Assembly: GCA_937952445.1 (NCBI GenBank)
Contig: CALGAA010000225.1
Span: forward strand, 1-17,430
Length of the DNA: 17,430 nucleotides
Origin: an uncultured Bacteroidota bacterium
GTDB lineage: Bacteria; Bacteroidota; Bacteroidia; Chitinophagales; Saprospiraceae
Direction: 5' to 3'
Shown here in pieces: positions 1-8,906 of the stretch (the stretch's first letter is position 1; the number at the start of each line of letters is the position of its first letter). The translations under genes and the position numbers were made by a program. The notes beneath the pieces were generated by a model that did not search any database, was not told the origin of the DNA, and saw nothing but the letters and a program-made list of their open reading frames with translations.

Positions 1-1
1 C

Positions 2-130
2 CGGATCGAAGACATCTATCCGAACGGGGGACGTGCGGTTTTTTTCAAAAGCGATCAATTGGAACACGAAGTGATGCCTTCTGCTCAAAGGTCGAGGATT
101 AGCATTGCTGGTTGGTTAAAAAATGTATAA
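2..130 (+). CDS. 2OG-Fe(II) oxygenase, C-terminal fragment (cut by window edge)
   Basis: Only the last 42 codons are inside the window, ending in TAA. The peptide contains GGRAVFFKSDQLEHEV and then RSRISIAGWLKNV. This is the C-terminal half of the double-stranded beta-helix of 2-oxoglutarate/Fe(II) dioxygenases of the prolyl-4-hydroxylase type (PF13640-like). The His in LEHEV is the expected distal iron ligand, and an Arg in the RSRISIAGW segment should hold the 2-oxoglutarate carboxylate. The HxD motif lies outside the window. Over the 21 residues it shares with the oxygenase at the right edge (16888-17430), 17 are identical by eye, so the two are close paralogues in the same orientation. 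It converges with the AraC gene on the minus strand. The substrate is unknown. Confidence 0.8.
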   Translation, partial: RIEDIYPNGGRAVFFKSDQLEHEVMPSAQRSRISIAGWLKNV

Positions 131-215
131 CTGCAGATGGCCAGATCGATGCCGTATAACCGGTATTCGTTCAGGCTGTCGGAGAATTGTCTTTGGCATT
201 TACCTTCTTCTTATA

Positions 216-1067
216 CTATAATGGCGTCATCCTGGTATATTTTTTAAAAACGTGGGAAAAATATGCTGGCGAAGAATAGCCCAGAAGGTATCCGATGTCC
301 TTCATTGAATCTGTGGTCAGAACCATTTCTTTTGCTTTTTCAATTTTTTGCCGGTTGATGTAGTCGATCGGACTGCTTCCAATGTGTTGTCTGAACTTGT
401 GTTTAAACCTGGACTGGGAAAGCCCGGTGATTTCGCTGAGTTCGTCGATGGTCAGTGGTTCGTCAATGTTTTCCTGGATGTAGGCCATTACTCGAGCAAT
501 ATCGGCAGGTAATTTTTGATCATTTTTTATCCTCGATGAGGTAACCACTTCCAGTAATATACTGAGGATACAATTTTTTATATGCAATCCCTGCAATGGA
601 TGAGGTGCCAGTTTGCACTGGGTTTCAAGTCTGCGAAAATTTTGCTGGATGCGTTGATTTCCAGGAAAACGAACATGGGGTGCATTCATCAGACCGAGGT
701 ATAATTTTTCGCTGTCCTCCTGCTCTAAGCCAAGCAAAGGCTTGTTACCGGTAGGGGATTTTAGGATCAACCAATACAAGCTTCCTATGGATTCCGGATA
801 ATTGCTGGTACCGTGGATTTGATTGGGCTTGGTCAAAAGGAGATCGCCCCCTTTCAGGCTGTATTCCACCGATTCGATTTCATAGATCTGCCGGCCCTTC
901 TCCAGGTAGCAAATTTCAAACATGTCCGGATGTTGGTGCCTTTCCAGTACTTCTCCTGCTTCCTGGTACTTGTAATGGCCCAGTAGCATGGCTCCGGGTA
1001 CTCTGAAATTCCGGAGATCATATATTTTCCGGGTATCTGTGGATTGATAATCCAAGTAAACCTCCAT
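216..1067 (-). CDS. AraC-family transcriptional regulator, C-terminus cut by an in-frame TAG
   Basis: This is a cytoplasmic one-component regulator of about 283 residues when started at the ATG at 1067. An in-frame TTG at 1118 would add 17 residues; neither start has a clear ribosome site. The N-terminal half looks like a cupin sensor (ERHQHPDMFEI, then KGGDLLLTKPNQIHG). The last ~100 residues carry the two AraC helix-turn-helix motifs (LTIDELSEITGLSQSRFKHKF and IGYLLGYSSPAYFSHVFKKY). The gene is divergent from the SusC/SusD genes, so it probably controls them in response to the imported compound. The reading frame ends in MTPL-TAG. Read past the TAG it continues YKKKVNAKDNSPTA to a TGA at 171-173, which matches the usual AraC ending MTPLEYKKK. 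The TAG therefore probably replaced a Glu codon. The lost residues follow the second HTH, so the protein may still work. Confidence 0.88.
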   Translation of the reverse strand: MEVYLDYQSTDTRKIYDLRNFRVPGAMLLGHYKYQEAGEVLERHQHPDMFEICYLEKGRQIYEIESVEYSLKGGDLLLTKPNQIHGTSNYPESIGSLYWLILKSPTGNKPLLGLEQEDSEKLYLGLMNAPHVRFPGNQRIQQNFRRLETQCKLAPHPLQGLHIKNCILSILLEVVTSSRIKNDQKLPADIARVMAYIQENIDEPLTIDELSEITGLSQSRFKHKFRQHIGSSPIDYINRQKIEKAKEMVLTTDSMKDIGYLLGYSSPAYFSHVFKKYTRMTPL

Positions 1068-1125
1068 TTCAATATCAATTTTGTGCTGTAATATAATAAT
1101 TATATCCCTACTTCGCAATCATTTT

Positions 1126-1262
1126 TACATTTGGTCCAGATAGGAAATAAAATTCTGTATTTCGGTCATGTTCGTATTAAAATGAAATTCGTGTTGGGTC
1201 TCCAGCAGGTAAAAGCCAATGTTATGTCTATACCTGTCTTCTGTTTCATAAGTCCACCATTC
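1126..1262 (-). pseudogene. Possible 3' remnant of an unidentified gene
   Basis: Read on the minus strand, this stretch between the divergent AraC and SusC genes gives 45 residues (beginning EWWTYETEDRYRHNIGFYLL and ending NFISYLDQM) followed by TAA. The composition, rich in Trp, Tyr, Phe and Glu, looks like real protein. A TAA at 1263-1265 lies just upstream in the same frame. Beyond that stop the frame again gives protein-like sequence (FKITGNRAS), out to about position 1313. There is no good start codon. I do not recognise the family. It may be the decayed tail of a gene, or chance. Confidence 0.25.
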
Positions 1263-1269
1263 TTATGAA
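1245..1269. promoter_or_regulatory. Perfect 8-bp inverted repeat upstream of SusC, candidate operator
   Basis: The arms TTCATAAG (1245-1252) and CTTATGAA (1262-1269) are exact reverse complements with a 9-nt spacer. The centre is about 60 bp upstream of the SusC start and lies in the divergent AraC/SusC intergenic region, a natural place for a regulator site. AraC proteins more often bind direct repeats, so the binding protein is uncertain. A hairpin in a leader transcript is the alternative. Confidence 0.3.
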
Positions 1270-1317
1270 GCACGATTGCCGGTGATTTTGAACCAAATAA
1301 ATCTCAGTAAATGATCA

Positions 1318-4300
1318 ATGATTACTATGAAAAAGATTGAACGCACTATGAAATTGATGTTGCAAACGCTTCTTTTGATCCTGATAATTCAAGTGCAGGG
1401 TCAGGGTAACGAACGATCCTACCCGCTTCCGGGTCAAGCAACCAGGGATGCAGCGGATCCGATTACTATCTCCGGGATAGTTACAGGCCAGGAGGGTGAA
1501 ACTTTGATTGGTGTGAACGTGCAGGTCAAGGGAACCAACAAAGGAACTTCCACCGACTTTGAGGGTCATTTTCAATTGAACGAGGTCGACGTAAATGATG
1601 TTTTGGTTTTTTCTTATATCGGATATCAAACGATGGAGGTTCCGGTGGAAGGACGATCCAAGATCAATGTAACCATGGCAACCAACGCTGAATTGCTCGA
1701 TGAAGTGGTAGTGGTAGGTTATGGAGTGCAAAAAAAGGTTAACCTGACAGGTGCGGTGGACGTCGTGACCCAGGAAGATATACAAAATCGATCTGTTACC
1801 AATGTGACCGAAGCGCTTCAGGGTGTATCCCCTAACCTCAATATTTCTCCATCCGAATTCTCGAATGAACCGGGAGGTGCCATGTCTATCAATATTCGTG
1901 GAGTGGGGTCGCTCACCGGAGACTATTCACCCTATGTGCTGGTCGATGGTATGCCGATGAACATCAACCTGGTCAATCCAAGTGACATCGAATCCATTTC
2001 CGTACTCAAGGATGCAGCAGCATCGGCTATTTATGGTGCTCGCGCTCCCTATGGCGTGATCCTGATAACCACAAAAAAGGGATCACAGGATGGTAAAATT
2101 AGAATTGATTATAACAACAATATTTCGTTTGCCAGTCCGATAGGTATGCCTCATATGGCCAATACGCTTGACTATATGGCAGCCCACGATCAAGCCAGTG
2201 TAAATGCAGGATTGGCACCCAATTTTACTGAGTTCAATTACCAAAGGGTGCGAGATTATATGGATGGCAAAATCAAGGAAGAAACCTGGTTGCTCGACGA
2301 TGGGTCAGACTGGGCTGGAAACGATATCTGGAACATAGCCGGTAACGGTAACAACGATTGGATGTATATCTATTACAAGGACAATGTCATGCGGCAGAAG
2401 CATGATGTGAGTATCAGCGGGGGAGGGCGTACCAATTCATTCTACATTTCTGCCGGCCTTTTGGACCAGCCGGGTGAATTGCGATTTGGTGATGAGAAGT
2501 ATAAAAGATACAACGTCAATGCCAACCTGGTGTCCGATGTGACAGATTGGTTATCGATCAATCTCAACACCAAATATATCCGGGATTTTAAGCAATACTT
2601 CAACGCGGGTGGATTTGACCGACGTACGCAATACCACAATTTTTTCCGGACAAATCCATTCAGACCTCTGTATTTGCCGAATGGTGAATTTTCATACATC
2701 TCATACATCCCTCCCATGGTTGACCCGGAAGGCAAGGAAAGGCAGTATTTCTCCCAGGCTTCTATTTCACTAGGTGCAACCCTGGAGCCTATCCCAAATT
2801 GGGTGACTAGAATTACCTATAACTACCGCGACAATAATTCGAGATTTACCAACTACCATCCGACCATATATGGCACTGCTCCCGATGGGGAAAAAAGAAT
2901 CTATGAATCAGCCATAAGCAATTATCAGACGACCTTCAATAACGAGGGATATACTTTGTACAACATTTCGACCTCCTATCATCTCAACCCGGGTGAGCAT
3001 TATTTTTATTTGCTGGGAGGATTCGAATTTGAAGAAACACAATTTAACAACCTCTGGGGGAGCAAAAACGAATTGTTGGTGTACAATGTTCCGGCGATAA
3101 ACACGGCCGTGGGGGAACATTATACGAGCGAAAATAAAACGCATTGGGCTACGGCAGGACTTTTTACCCGGTTTCAATATAATTATAAGGAAAAATATCT
3201 TTTCGAAGCCAACCTGAGATATGATGGAAGCTCAAAGTTTGAAAATGAAACAAGATGGGGCCTGTTTCCCTCTGTATCTGTGGGATATAACATCTATAAG
3301 GAAAATTTCTGGCAGCCTCTCGAATCCATCGTGAATACATTGAGAATCAAAGCTTCCTGGGGAGCTTTGGGGAACCAGAATGTGCCCAATTACCTCTATT
3401 TACCTTCCCTGGGAATAGGAACTGATCTGTCCTGGATCATGGGCAATGATGGACGTCCTTCCTATACCACTGCACCGGGCCTTATCAGCGCAAATCTCAC
3501 ATGGGAGACGGCCACCACAACCAACCTGGGTATCGAAGCCAGTTTCCTGGATGGAAGGTTAACCACATCTTTTGACCTATACCAAAGGATTACTACAGAT
3601 ATGTTTGGTCCTGCTGAGGCTTTGCCCATACTTCTCGGGACCTCACCTCCACGCGCCAACAACGCTACTTTGCAAACCAATGGTATCGAAATCGCACTGG
3701 GCTGGCAAAGCACGATCGGATCTGAGTTATCCTATTCCATCAGGGCAACACTGGCGGATAATGTTTCCAAAGTGACCAAATACAACAACCCGACGAAATC
3801 TTTGAATACTTGGTATGAGGGCCAGATATTGGGCGAAATCTGGGGTCTCCAGACCGTAGGGATTTATCAGACCGACGCTGAGGCAGAGAACGGACCGGAT
3901 CAATCCTTGTTTTACCCGCGTTGGGGAGCAGGTGATATTCATTACCGGGATCTGGATGGAGACAATATAATAACCCGGGGAACCTGGACAGCAGATAACT
4001 CTGGCGATTATTCGGTGATTGGAAATCAGAGTCCTAGATTTTTAACAGGCTTGATGGCCGGCGTTCAATGGAAGGGATTTGATGTGAGTATGTTTTGGCA
4101 GGGAATACTAAAACGCGACTATGCGTTTAACGGAGATGTGGATATGACATTTTTTGGATTTCTGGGCCAGCAATGGTGGGGAATGAATATGTGGGAGAAG
4201 GGCAATCACACCACCCTGGATTACTGGAGGCCTTCCAACGAAACGAATGCACTGGGTCCCAATACCGATGCTTATTATCCCAGACCATATTTGTCCGAGG

Positions 4301-4581
4301 AGGATTATAAGAATAAGAAAATCCAGACCAGGTATACGCAGAATGCCTCCTACCTGAGATTGAAAAATTTGAGCATTGGTTACCAGTTACCTGCCAATAT
4401 CATGCATAGGACGCCCTTATCCAATGTGAAAATTTATCTTTCAGGGGAAAATTTATTGACCATCACTAAGTTAACCAAACTCATCGATCCTGAAGCTCTG
4501 AGCACTGGTTACGGTGGTGGTACAGGGAAGATTCATTTCCCACGTAAGGTCTATTCTGTTGGTCTCAATGTCTCATTCTAA
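1318..4581 (+). CDS. SusC/RagA-family TonB-dependent outer-membrane receptor
   Basis: This is a 1087-residue outer-membrane importer that uses TonB energy to take up oligosaccharides or related solutes bound by its SusD partner. Domains in order: a hydrophobic signal peptide to about residue 29; a carboxypeptidase-regulatory-like beta-sandwich at about 49-122 (ITISGIVTGQEGETLIGVNV); a TonB box at D128 (DEVVVVGYG); a plug domain with LKDAAASAIYGARAPYGVI; then the long beta-barrel ending VYSVGLNVSF with the usual terminal Phe. Length is normal for the family. There is no N-terminal signalling domain and no sigma/anti-sigma pair nearby, so the divergent AraC gene is the likely control. Starts at codons 4, 11 or 14 are also possible; the first ATG is kept here. 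The SusD gene begins 13 nt downstream. The family is certain; the substrate is not. Confidence 0.96.
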   Translation: MITMKKIERTMKLMLQTLLLILIIQVQGQGNERSYPLPGQATRDAADPITISGIVTGQEGETLIGVNVQVKGTNKGTSTDFEGHFQLNEVDVNDVLVFSYIGYQTMEVPVEGRSKINVTMATNAELLDEVVVVGYGVQKKVNLTGAVDVVTQEDIQNRSVTNVTEALQGVSPNLNISPSEFSNEPGGAMSINIRGVGSLTGDYSPYVLVDGMPMNINLVNPSDIESISVLKDAAASAIYGARAPYGVILITTKKGSQDGKIRIDYNNNISFASPIGMPHMANTLDYMAAHDQASVNAGLAPNFTEFNYQRVRDYMDGKIKEETWLLDDGSDWAGNDIWNIAGNGNNDWMYIYYKDNVMRQKHDVSISGGGRTNSFYISAGLLDQPGELRFGDEKYKRYNVNANLVSDVTDWLSINLNTKYIRDFKQYFNAGGFDRRTQYHNFFRTNPFRPLYLPNGEFSYISYIPPMVDPEGKERQYFSQASISLGATLEPIPNWVTRITYNYRDNNSRFTNYHPTIYGTAPDGEKRIYESAISNYQTTFNNEGYTLYNISTSYHLNPGEHYFYLLGGFEFEETQFNNLWGSKNELLVYNVPAINTAVGEHYTSENKTHWATAGLFTRFQYNYKEKYLFEANLRYDGSSKFENETRWGLFPSVSVGYNIYKENFWQPLESIVNTLRIKASWGALGNQNVPNYLYLPSLGIGTDLSWIMGNDGRPSYTTAPGLISANLTWETATTTNLGIEASFLDGRLTTSFDLYQRITTDMFGPAEALPILLGTSPPRANNATLQTNGIEIALGWQSTIGSELSYSIRATLADNVSKVTKYNNPTKSLNTWYEGQILGEIWGLQTVGIYQTDAEAENGPDQSLFYPRWGAGDIHYRDLDGDNIITRGTWTADNSGDYSVIGNQSPRFLTGLMAGVQWKGFDVSMFWQGILKRDYAFNGDVDMTFFGFLGQQWWGMNMWEKGNHTTLDYWRPSNETNALGPNTDAYYPRPYLSEEDYKNKKIQTRYTQNASYLRLKNLSIGYQLPANIMHRTPLSNVKIYLSGENLLTITKLTKLIDPEALSTGYGGGTGKIHFPRKVYSVGLNVSF

Positions 4582-4594
4582 AACAATTTACACC

Positions 4595-6343
4595 ATGAAA
4601 TCTCTGAAATATAAAATAGCATTGTTCGCATTTCTGGCCCTTGGGGTTTCGAGTTGTGAGGATGATTTTCTGGATCGTCTCCCTCTTAATGAAATTTCCA
4701 CTGAAGATTATTGGGAAAGAGCCAGTGATCTGGAACTGTATATGAACAATTTTTATACGCTATTCAATGTGACTGGATCGGATCGTTACGAGCACATATT
4801 TGCCCGCGATATACAGTCCGATGATATGACTCATGTTCAGGCCAGTCCACGTCTACGTGGTTCCAGAACGGTACCTGAGTCCGGAGGTTGGGATTACTCT
4901 ACCATCCGAAACGTAAATTATTTCTTTGAGAATTACACAAAATGTCAGGAACCCTTTGAGAGCTATAAAGCCTACCTGGGAGAAGCGCATTTTTTCAGGG
5001 CATATTTGTACTTTAACCTGGTCAAGGAATACGGAGATGTGCCATGGATCAACAAGCCTCTGGCGACGGATTCCGAAGAACTCTATATGGTCCGTACACC
5101 ACGCAACCAGGTTGTAGATTCAATCATTGCCGATCTTGACAAAGCAGTGGAGTATTTACCTTCAGGAAAGCAGCTTGGCGGAACCAGATTGAGTAAGGAA
5201 ATAGCCCAATTGCTCAAATCCAGAGTTTGTTTGTACGAAGGTACCTGGGAAAAATATCATGCTGACGGTGTCTTTGCTGTTTCCAATGCCAATCCAACGA
5301 AGTACCTGGAGTTGGCTGCCAGCTCAGCATTGGCGGTCATACAATCTGGTTTGTATTCGGTCTATGAACGGGGTGATGTCAACTGGAACTACTTTTTCTT
5401 TGCCCAGGTAGATTATGCGGATAATCCTGAGGTGATGTTCTGGAAAAAGTATGATCTAGATATTGGGATAGGACATGCCCGGCAATTTCAGGTTGCAAGA
5501 GGCAAGTCCGGTGGTGTAGGGCTCACAAAGTCTTTTGTGGAATCTTATTTATGCGCCGATGGCAGACCTATTTACCTGAGCAATGGTGAAATGAATCCAT
5601 TGTATCAGGGGGACGACAATCTTAAGGCAACCACCACGAATCGGGATCCCCGGATGATCCAGACGTTTTTTACACCTGGGTTTCCGTTGCAGATCATTGA
5701 TGGAGATACCACCAGATTTACCAGACCTTCTGTTGATGAACCAGCGCATACCGTATGTCCTACAGGATACCAGATCAATAAAATTTTAAATTTTGATCCC
5801 ATCCATCACAAAAGTCTGGATACGCAGTCCGATGGCTTTACCGGTTGGGTTATCTTCCGATATGCGGAGGCATTGCTCAATTACGCAGAAGCAAAAGCTG
5901 AGTTGGGTACACTGACCCAGGGGGATATCGATATATCTATACGATTGCTGCGGGAACGGGTGGGCATGCCCAATCTGGATCTCGCCAACATCGAAAACGA
6001 TCCCAACTGGAATTTCCCGGATCTTTCTCCGGCGCTCAATGAAATACGCCGGGAAAGAAGGGTGGAACTGATCGGAGAAGGCTTCCGATGGGATGATATT
6101 GCCCGGTGGGCGGCAGCGGATGAATTGATCATAAATCAGCGACCGTTGGGTGCAAAATTCAACAACGTCGATTATCCGGAACTTTCAGCAGAAGATTACA
6201 GCCTGACCAATGGTTATTTTGATCCGTTGAAGGAACAACTACCCAATGGATTCGGTTTTCGCCCGGACCGGGATTATCTGAGTCCGATTTCAACAGTGGA
6301 ATTGAATTTAAATCCACAATTAGAACAAAATCCGGGATGGTAA
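4595..6343 (+). CDS. SusD/RagB-family surface substrate-binding lipoprotein
   Basis: This 582-residue surface lipoprotein caps the SusC barrel and captures ligand. The open frame extends upstream into SusC, but the ATG at 4595 is chosen because it gives a proper lipoprotein signal peptide ending VSSC at Cys21. The residues after the Cys (EDD) fit the Bacteroidota surface-export signal. The protein is a TPR-rich SusD fold with family signatures: DFLDRLPLNEISTEDYW near the mature N-terminus, HFFRAYLYFNLVKEYGDVPW, then NEIRRERRVELIGEGFRWDD, and the C-terminal RDYLSPISTVELNLNPQLEQ. It is cotranscribed with SusC. A hairpin spans its stop codon. The ligand cannot be read from sequence, and the absence of nearby glycoside hydrolases suggests a small or already processed substrate. 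Confidence 0.95.
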   Translation: MKSLKYKIALFAFLALGVSSCEDDFLDRLPLNEISTEDYWERASDLELYMNNFYTLFNVTGSDRYEHIFARDIQSDDMTHVQASPRLRGSRTVPESGGWDYSTIRNVNYFFENYTKCQEPFESYKAYLGEAHFFRAYLYFNLVKEYGDVPWINKPLATDSEELYMVRTPRNQVVDSIIADLDKAVEYLPSGKQLGGTRLSKEIAQLLKSRVCLYEGTWEKYHADGVFAVSNANPTKYLELAASSALAVIQSGLYSVYERGDVNWNYFFFAQVDYADNPEVMFWKKYDLDIGIGHARQFQVARGKSGGVGLTKSFVESYLCADGRPIYLSNGEMNPLYQGDDNLKATTTNRDPRMIQTFFTPGFPLQIIDGDTTRFTRPSVDEPAHTVCPTGYQINKILNFDPIHHKSLDTQSDGFTGWVIFRYAEALLNYAEAKAELGTLTQGDIDISIRLLRERVGMPNLDLANIENDPNWNFPDLSPALNEIRRERRVELIGEGFRWDDIARWAAADELIINQRPLGAKFNNVDYPELSAEDYSLTNGYFDPLKEQLPNGFGFRPDRDYLSPISTVELNLNPQLEQNPGW

Positions 6344-6348
6344 TCCCG
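6333..6348 (+). terminator. Short hairpin at the SusD stop codon, possible attenuator
   Basis: The arms CGGGAT and ATCCCG are perfect 6-bp complements around a 4-nt loop (GGTA) and cover the SusD stop codon. A run of T (TTTTT) begins about 12 nt after the stem, farther than in a standard intrinsic terminator. It could lower expression of the downstream genes relative to SusC/SusD, or protect the 3' end of the message. Confidence 0.3.
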
Positions 6349-6439
6349 ATCTATTGGCTATTTTTAGGACTAATCAAAATTTCAGTCAAATTCTGCGATA
6401 TCACATGTTTTTTGATGGATGTTTTGAAAAAATGAAACT

Positions 6440-7480
6440 ATGAGAATTAATTTTTGGGAAAGTTTGAGTCTGTTGGTGGCTTTCGTCTGGCTATGTGGAT
6501 GCCAGACCGACAAAACGGATTCGGACATGGTTGTGGAGCTGGATTCTTCCACGGGTCAATACCTGATCAGGGAAGCCGATGAGGTAGTCCTGCAGTACAA
6601 CTATCAGACGGTCTATGCAGAAGACGTGGTGGTTCTGGAGAGCGCACGACCGGAGGAATTTACCAGGAGCGAGCAGGATACTTTTATCACTACGAGCATT
6701 TATGCTGTTCCGCGGAGCAATTATATCCACCCGGTTTACGGACTGGAGGGCGAAATGCTGACCCGGGACTGGCCTGACGGAGCGCACCCCCACCATCGGG
6801 GGATATTCTGGGCGTGGCCGGAAGTTTACTACGGCTCCAGGCTGGGGGATATTTATGCCCTGCAGACGGTGTTTGCCCGACCGACCGGGGAAATCAGTCT
6901 TGACCAGGGTATGGATTATGCCCAAATTACTGCCGGTAACAAATGGCGATGGGAAGACCGGGAAGCTATCGTGGATGAAACGGCCGTCATACGGGTATAT
7001 AAAGCCACCGATGATTACCGAATTATTGATCTGGCCCTGCGGTTTACGGCGTTGGTGGATAGCGTCACCATTGCCACCCGGGAGACCAATACCTATGGAG
7101 GTTTGAATATACGCATGCAAACGCCGGATAATCAGAAAATATCTTATCATACGGATGATCCTTCGGGCTCTGTACAACGAGCATGGTCTGAATTCAGCGG
7201 TACGTTTGATGGTGCTTCAATGGAAAGCGGTATGACGGTATTGCAACATCCTTCCAACCCGGATTATCCGGGTCAATGGGTAGAATACCCGGATTTGGCC
7301 TGGGTGCAGCCGACGTTCCCAGCCCCGAATACCCGATACGAATTGAAAAAAGACGTTCCTTTGGATTTGCACTACCGCATTATTTTACATCGCGGTGGGG
7401 AGCAGGAGAAAGGGACATATGAATCCTGGTGGGATCATTACACGGGCGATCCCAGGGTCTCCTCATTACTCCGTGATTAA
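6440..7480 (+). CDS. DUF6807 (PmoA-like) lipoprotein
   Basis: The protein has 346 residues with a lipoprotein signal peptide ending LCGC (Cys21), so it is exported and membrane-anchored. The mature part matches the DUF6807 family (PF14100, historically and misleadingly called 'methane oxygenase PmoA'). The hallmark segment AHPHHRGIFWAW contains H116, H118, H119 and R120, and the tail carries YESWWDHY. The family is common in Bacteroidota and Planctomycetes carbohydrate clusters beside Gfo/Idh/MocA oxidoreductases, as here. Its biochemical activity is not established as far as I know, and the His cluster suggests a metal or catalytic site. It lies 96 nt after SusD and 31 nt before the first oxidoreductase, so it likely belongs to the same transcript. 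Family call confident; function unknown. Confidence 0.85.
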   Translation: MRINFWESLSLLVAFVWLCGCQTDKTDSDMVVELDSSTGQYLIREADEVVLQYNYQTVYAEDVVVLESARPEEFTRSEQDTFITTSIYAVPRSNYIHPVYGLEGEMLTRDWPDGAHPHHRGIFWAWPEVYYGSRLGDIYALQTVFARPTGEISLDQGMDYAQITAGNKWRWEDREAIVDETAVIRVYKATDDYRIIDLALRFTALVDSVTIATRETNTYGGLNIRMQTPDNQKISYHTDDPSGSVQRAWSEFSGTFDGASMESGMTVLQHPSNPDYPGQWVEYPDLAWVQPTFPAPNTRYELKKDVPLDLHYRIILHRGGEQEKGTYESWWDHYTGDPRVSSLLRD

Positions 7481-7511
7481 TCAGTTTTAATATCTTGAAA
7501 TTATATACGCT

Positions 7512-8885
7512 ATGAAAAATGACAACCATACTTCCGGATTGGGTCGGAGGAATTTTGTGAAAAAAGCAACGCTGTCCGCGATGGCAGCACCGTATATCAT
7601 CCCATCCACCGTGTGGAGTAAAAAAAATACAGCTCCTTCGGATAAAATCAATCTGGGCATTATCGGATGTGGTGGATTGGGCAAAGCCAATCTGGCAGCC
7701 TGTATGCAGGATGAGGGCGTAGTCCTGGTGGCGGCCTGTGATGTGTGGGATGAAAGACTCGACCCCATCGTGGAAAAATATAAGGACACCTGTAAAGGGT
7801 ACCAGGACTATCGGGACCTGTTGCGTCATCCGGGACTGGATGCGGTGATTATTGCCACTCCGGCGCATTGGCATGCTTTGCAGGCTATCGCTGCAGCTGA
7901 AGCTGGTTTGGACGTATATTTACAAAAGCCGATGTCGATGTATCCGGCTGAGAGTATCGCTATCCGCAATGCTTTTCGCAAACACGGGACGATCAACCAG
8001 ATCGGGACCCAGATCCACGCCGGTGACCATTACCGCCGGATGGTGGAATTAGTCCGTTCCGGAAACCTCGGGAAAATCGGTACCGTGCGGACATTTTTCG
8101 TCATGAACGAAGCCCCCACCGGGATTGGGAAAGGGAACAACCAGGATCAGGCACCCCGTGGTTTGGACTGGGACCTGTGGGTCGGACCATCTCCCATGCA
8201 GCCTTTTAATCCGAATCTCGTACGGGATGCCTTTTTCCATTGCTTTTGGATGGATTTCAGCGGAGGATGGACGCCGGGAATGGCGCCACACATCACGGAT
8301 CTGCCGATCTGGGCACTCAATTTGGGCTATCCTACATCGATCAATGCCATGGGAGGCCGGTATATCATCGATGACGACGGGGATGCATATGATAACCACG
8401 AAGTCACCTGGCAATATCCGGACCTGACCATGACGTGGATGAATTCGTCTACCAATAGTCATGGCTGGGCCTTTCAAAATGCCGATAAGGAAGGCGTGGG
8501 ATATGAGACGGGCACCCGACGTCGACTGGGAATATATTTCCACGGCAGTAACGGAACGCTCATTACCGACTACGATACCCATATTTTGATACCAGAAGGG
8601 GATCGAATGGACGGACTCGAAACACCAAAACAAACCATCGAGTCTTCTCCGGGGCAGGAGTTGGAATGGCTGGAAGGAATCAGATCGCGCCGACAGCCCT
8701 TGTGTCATGCAGGGTACCATATCAAAGTGGATTTGCCTATTCAACTGAGTATTTTGTCTATGAAACTCGGTAGATCCATCCAGTTTGATCCGGCCCGTGA
8801 GAAAATTGTCGGAGATCGGGAAGCCAGTCGGTTGTCGGTGCCGGAATACAGGTACCCCTGGAAATTCCCGACAGAATATTTGTAA
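7512..8885 (+). CDS. Tat-exported Gfo/Idh/MocA-family oxidoreductase
   Basis: This 457-residue NAD(P)-dependent sugar or cyclitol oxidoreductase carries a twin-arginine signal (R12-R13 in GRRNFVKK, then a weakly hydrophobic stretch to about residue 35), so it folds with cofactor in the cytoplasm and is exported. The Rossmann nucleotide motif GCGGLG is at residues 52-57. The EKP motif of the family appears as QKP at 138-140; this Gln is common in the exported subfamily and keeps the catalytic Lys139. DWDLWVGPSPMQPFNPN is also typical of that subfamily. H260 and D263 (APHITD) are in the position of the conserved active-site His/Asp. The partner gene downstream starts 21 nt later. It probably oxidises or reduces a ring hydroxyl of a periplasmic substrate; the substrate is unknown. 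Confidence 0.92.
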   Translation: MKNDNHTSGLGRRNFVKKATLSAMAAPYIIPSTVWSKKNTAPSDKINLGIIGCGGLGKANLAACMQDEGVVLVAACDVWDERLDPIVEKYKDTCKGYQDYRDLLRHPGLDAVIIATPAHWHALQAIAAAEAGLDVYLQKPMSMYPAESIAIRNAFRKHGTINQIGTQIHAGDHYRRMVELVRSGNLGKIGTVRTFFVMNEAPTGIGKGNNQDQAPRGLDWDLWVGPSPMQPFNPNLVRDAFFHCFWMDFSGGWTPGMAPHITDLPIWALNLGYPTSINAMGGRYIIDDDGDAYDNHEVTWQYPDLTMTWMNSSTNSHGWAFQNADKEGVGYETGTRRRLGIYFHGSNGTLITDYDTHILIPEGDRMDGLETPKQTIESSPGQELEWLEGIRSRRQPLCHAGYHIKVDLPIQLSILSMKLGRSIQFDPAREKIVGDREASRLSVPEYRYPWKFPTEYL

Positions 8886-8906
8886 TCGAAGATTACTCCA
8901 TCCAAA

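Noticed and set aside
1126..1133. TACATTTG, a match to the TAnnTTTG promoter element upstream of SusC
   Set aside because: No -33 TTTG at the right distance and an implied leader of about 180 nt; too weak to list as a promoter.
6491..7177. Long minus-strand open frame opposite the DUF6807 gene
   Set aside because: No recognisable domain, fully antisense to a well-supported gene, and explained by codon bias on the opposite strand. The same applies to 8049-8744 and 1315-1785 on the minus strand.
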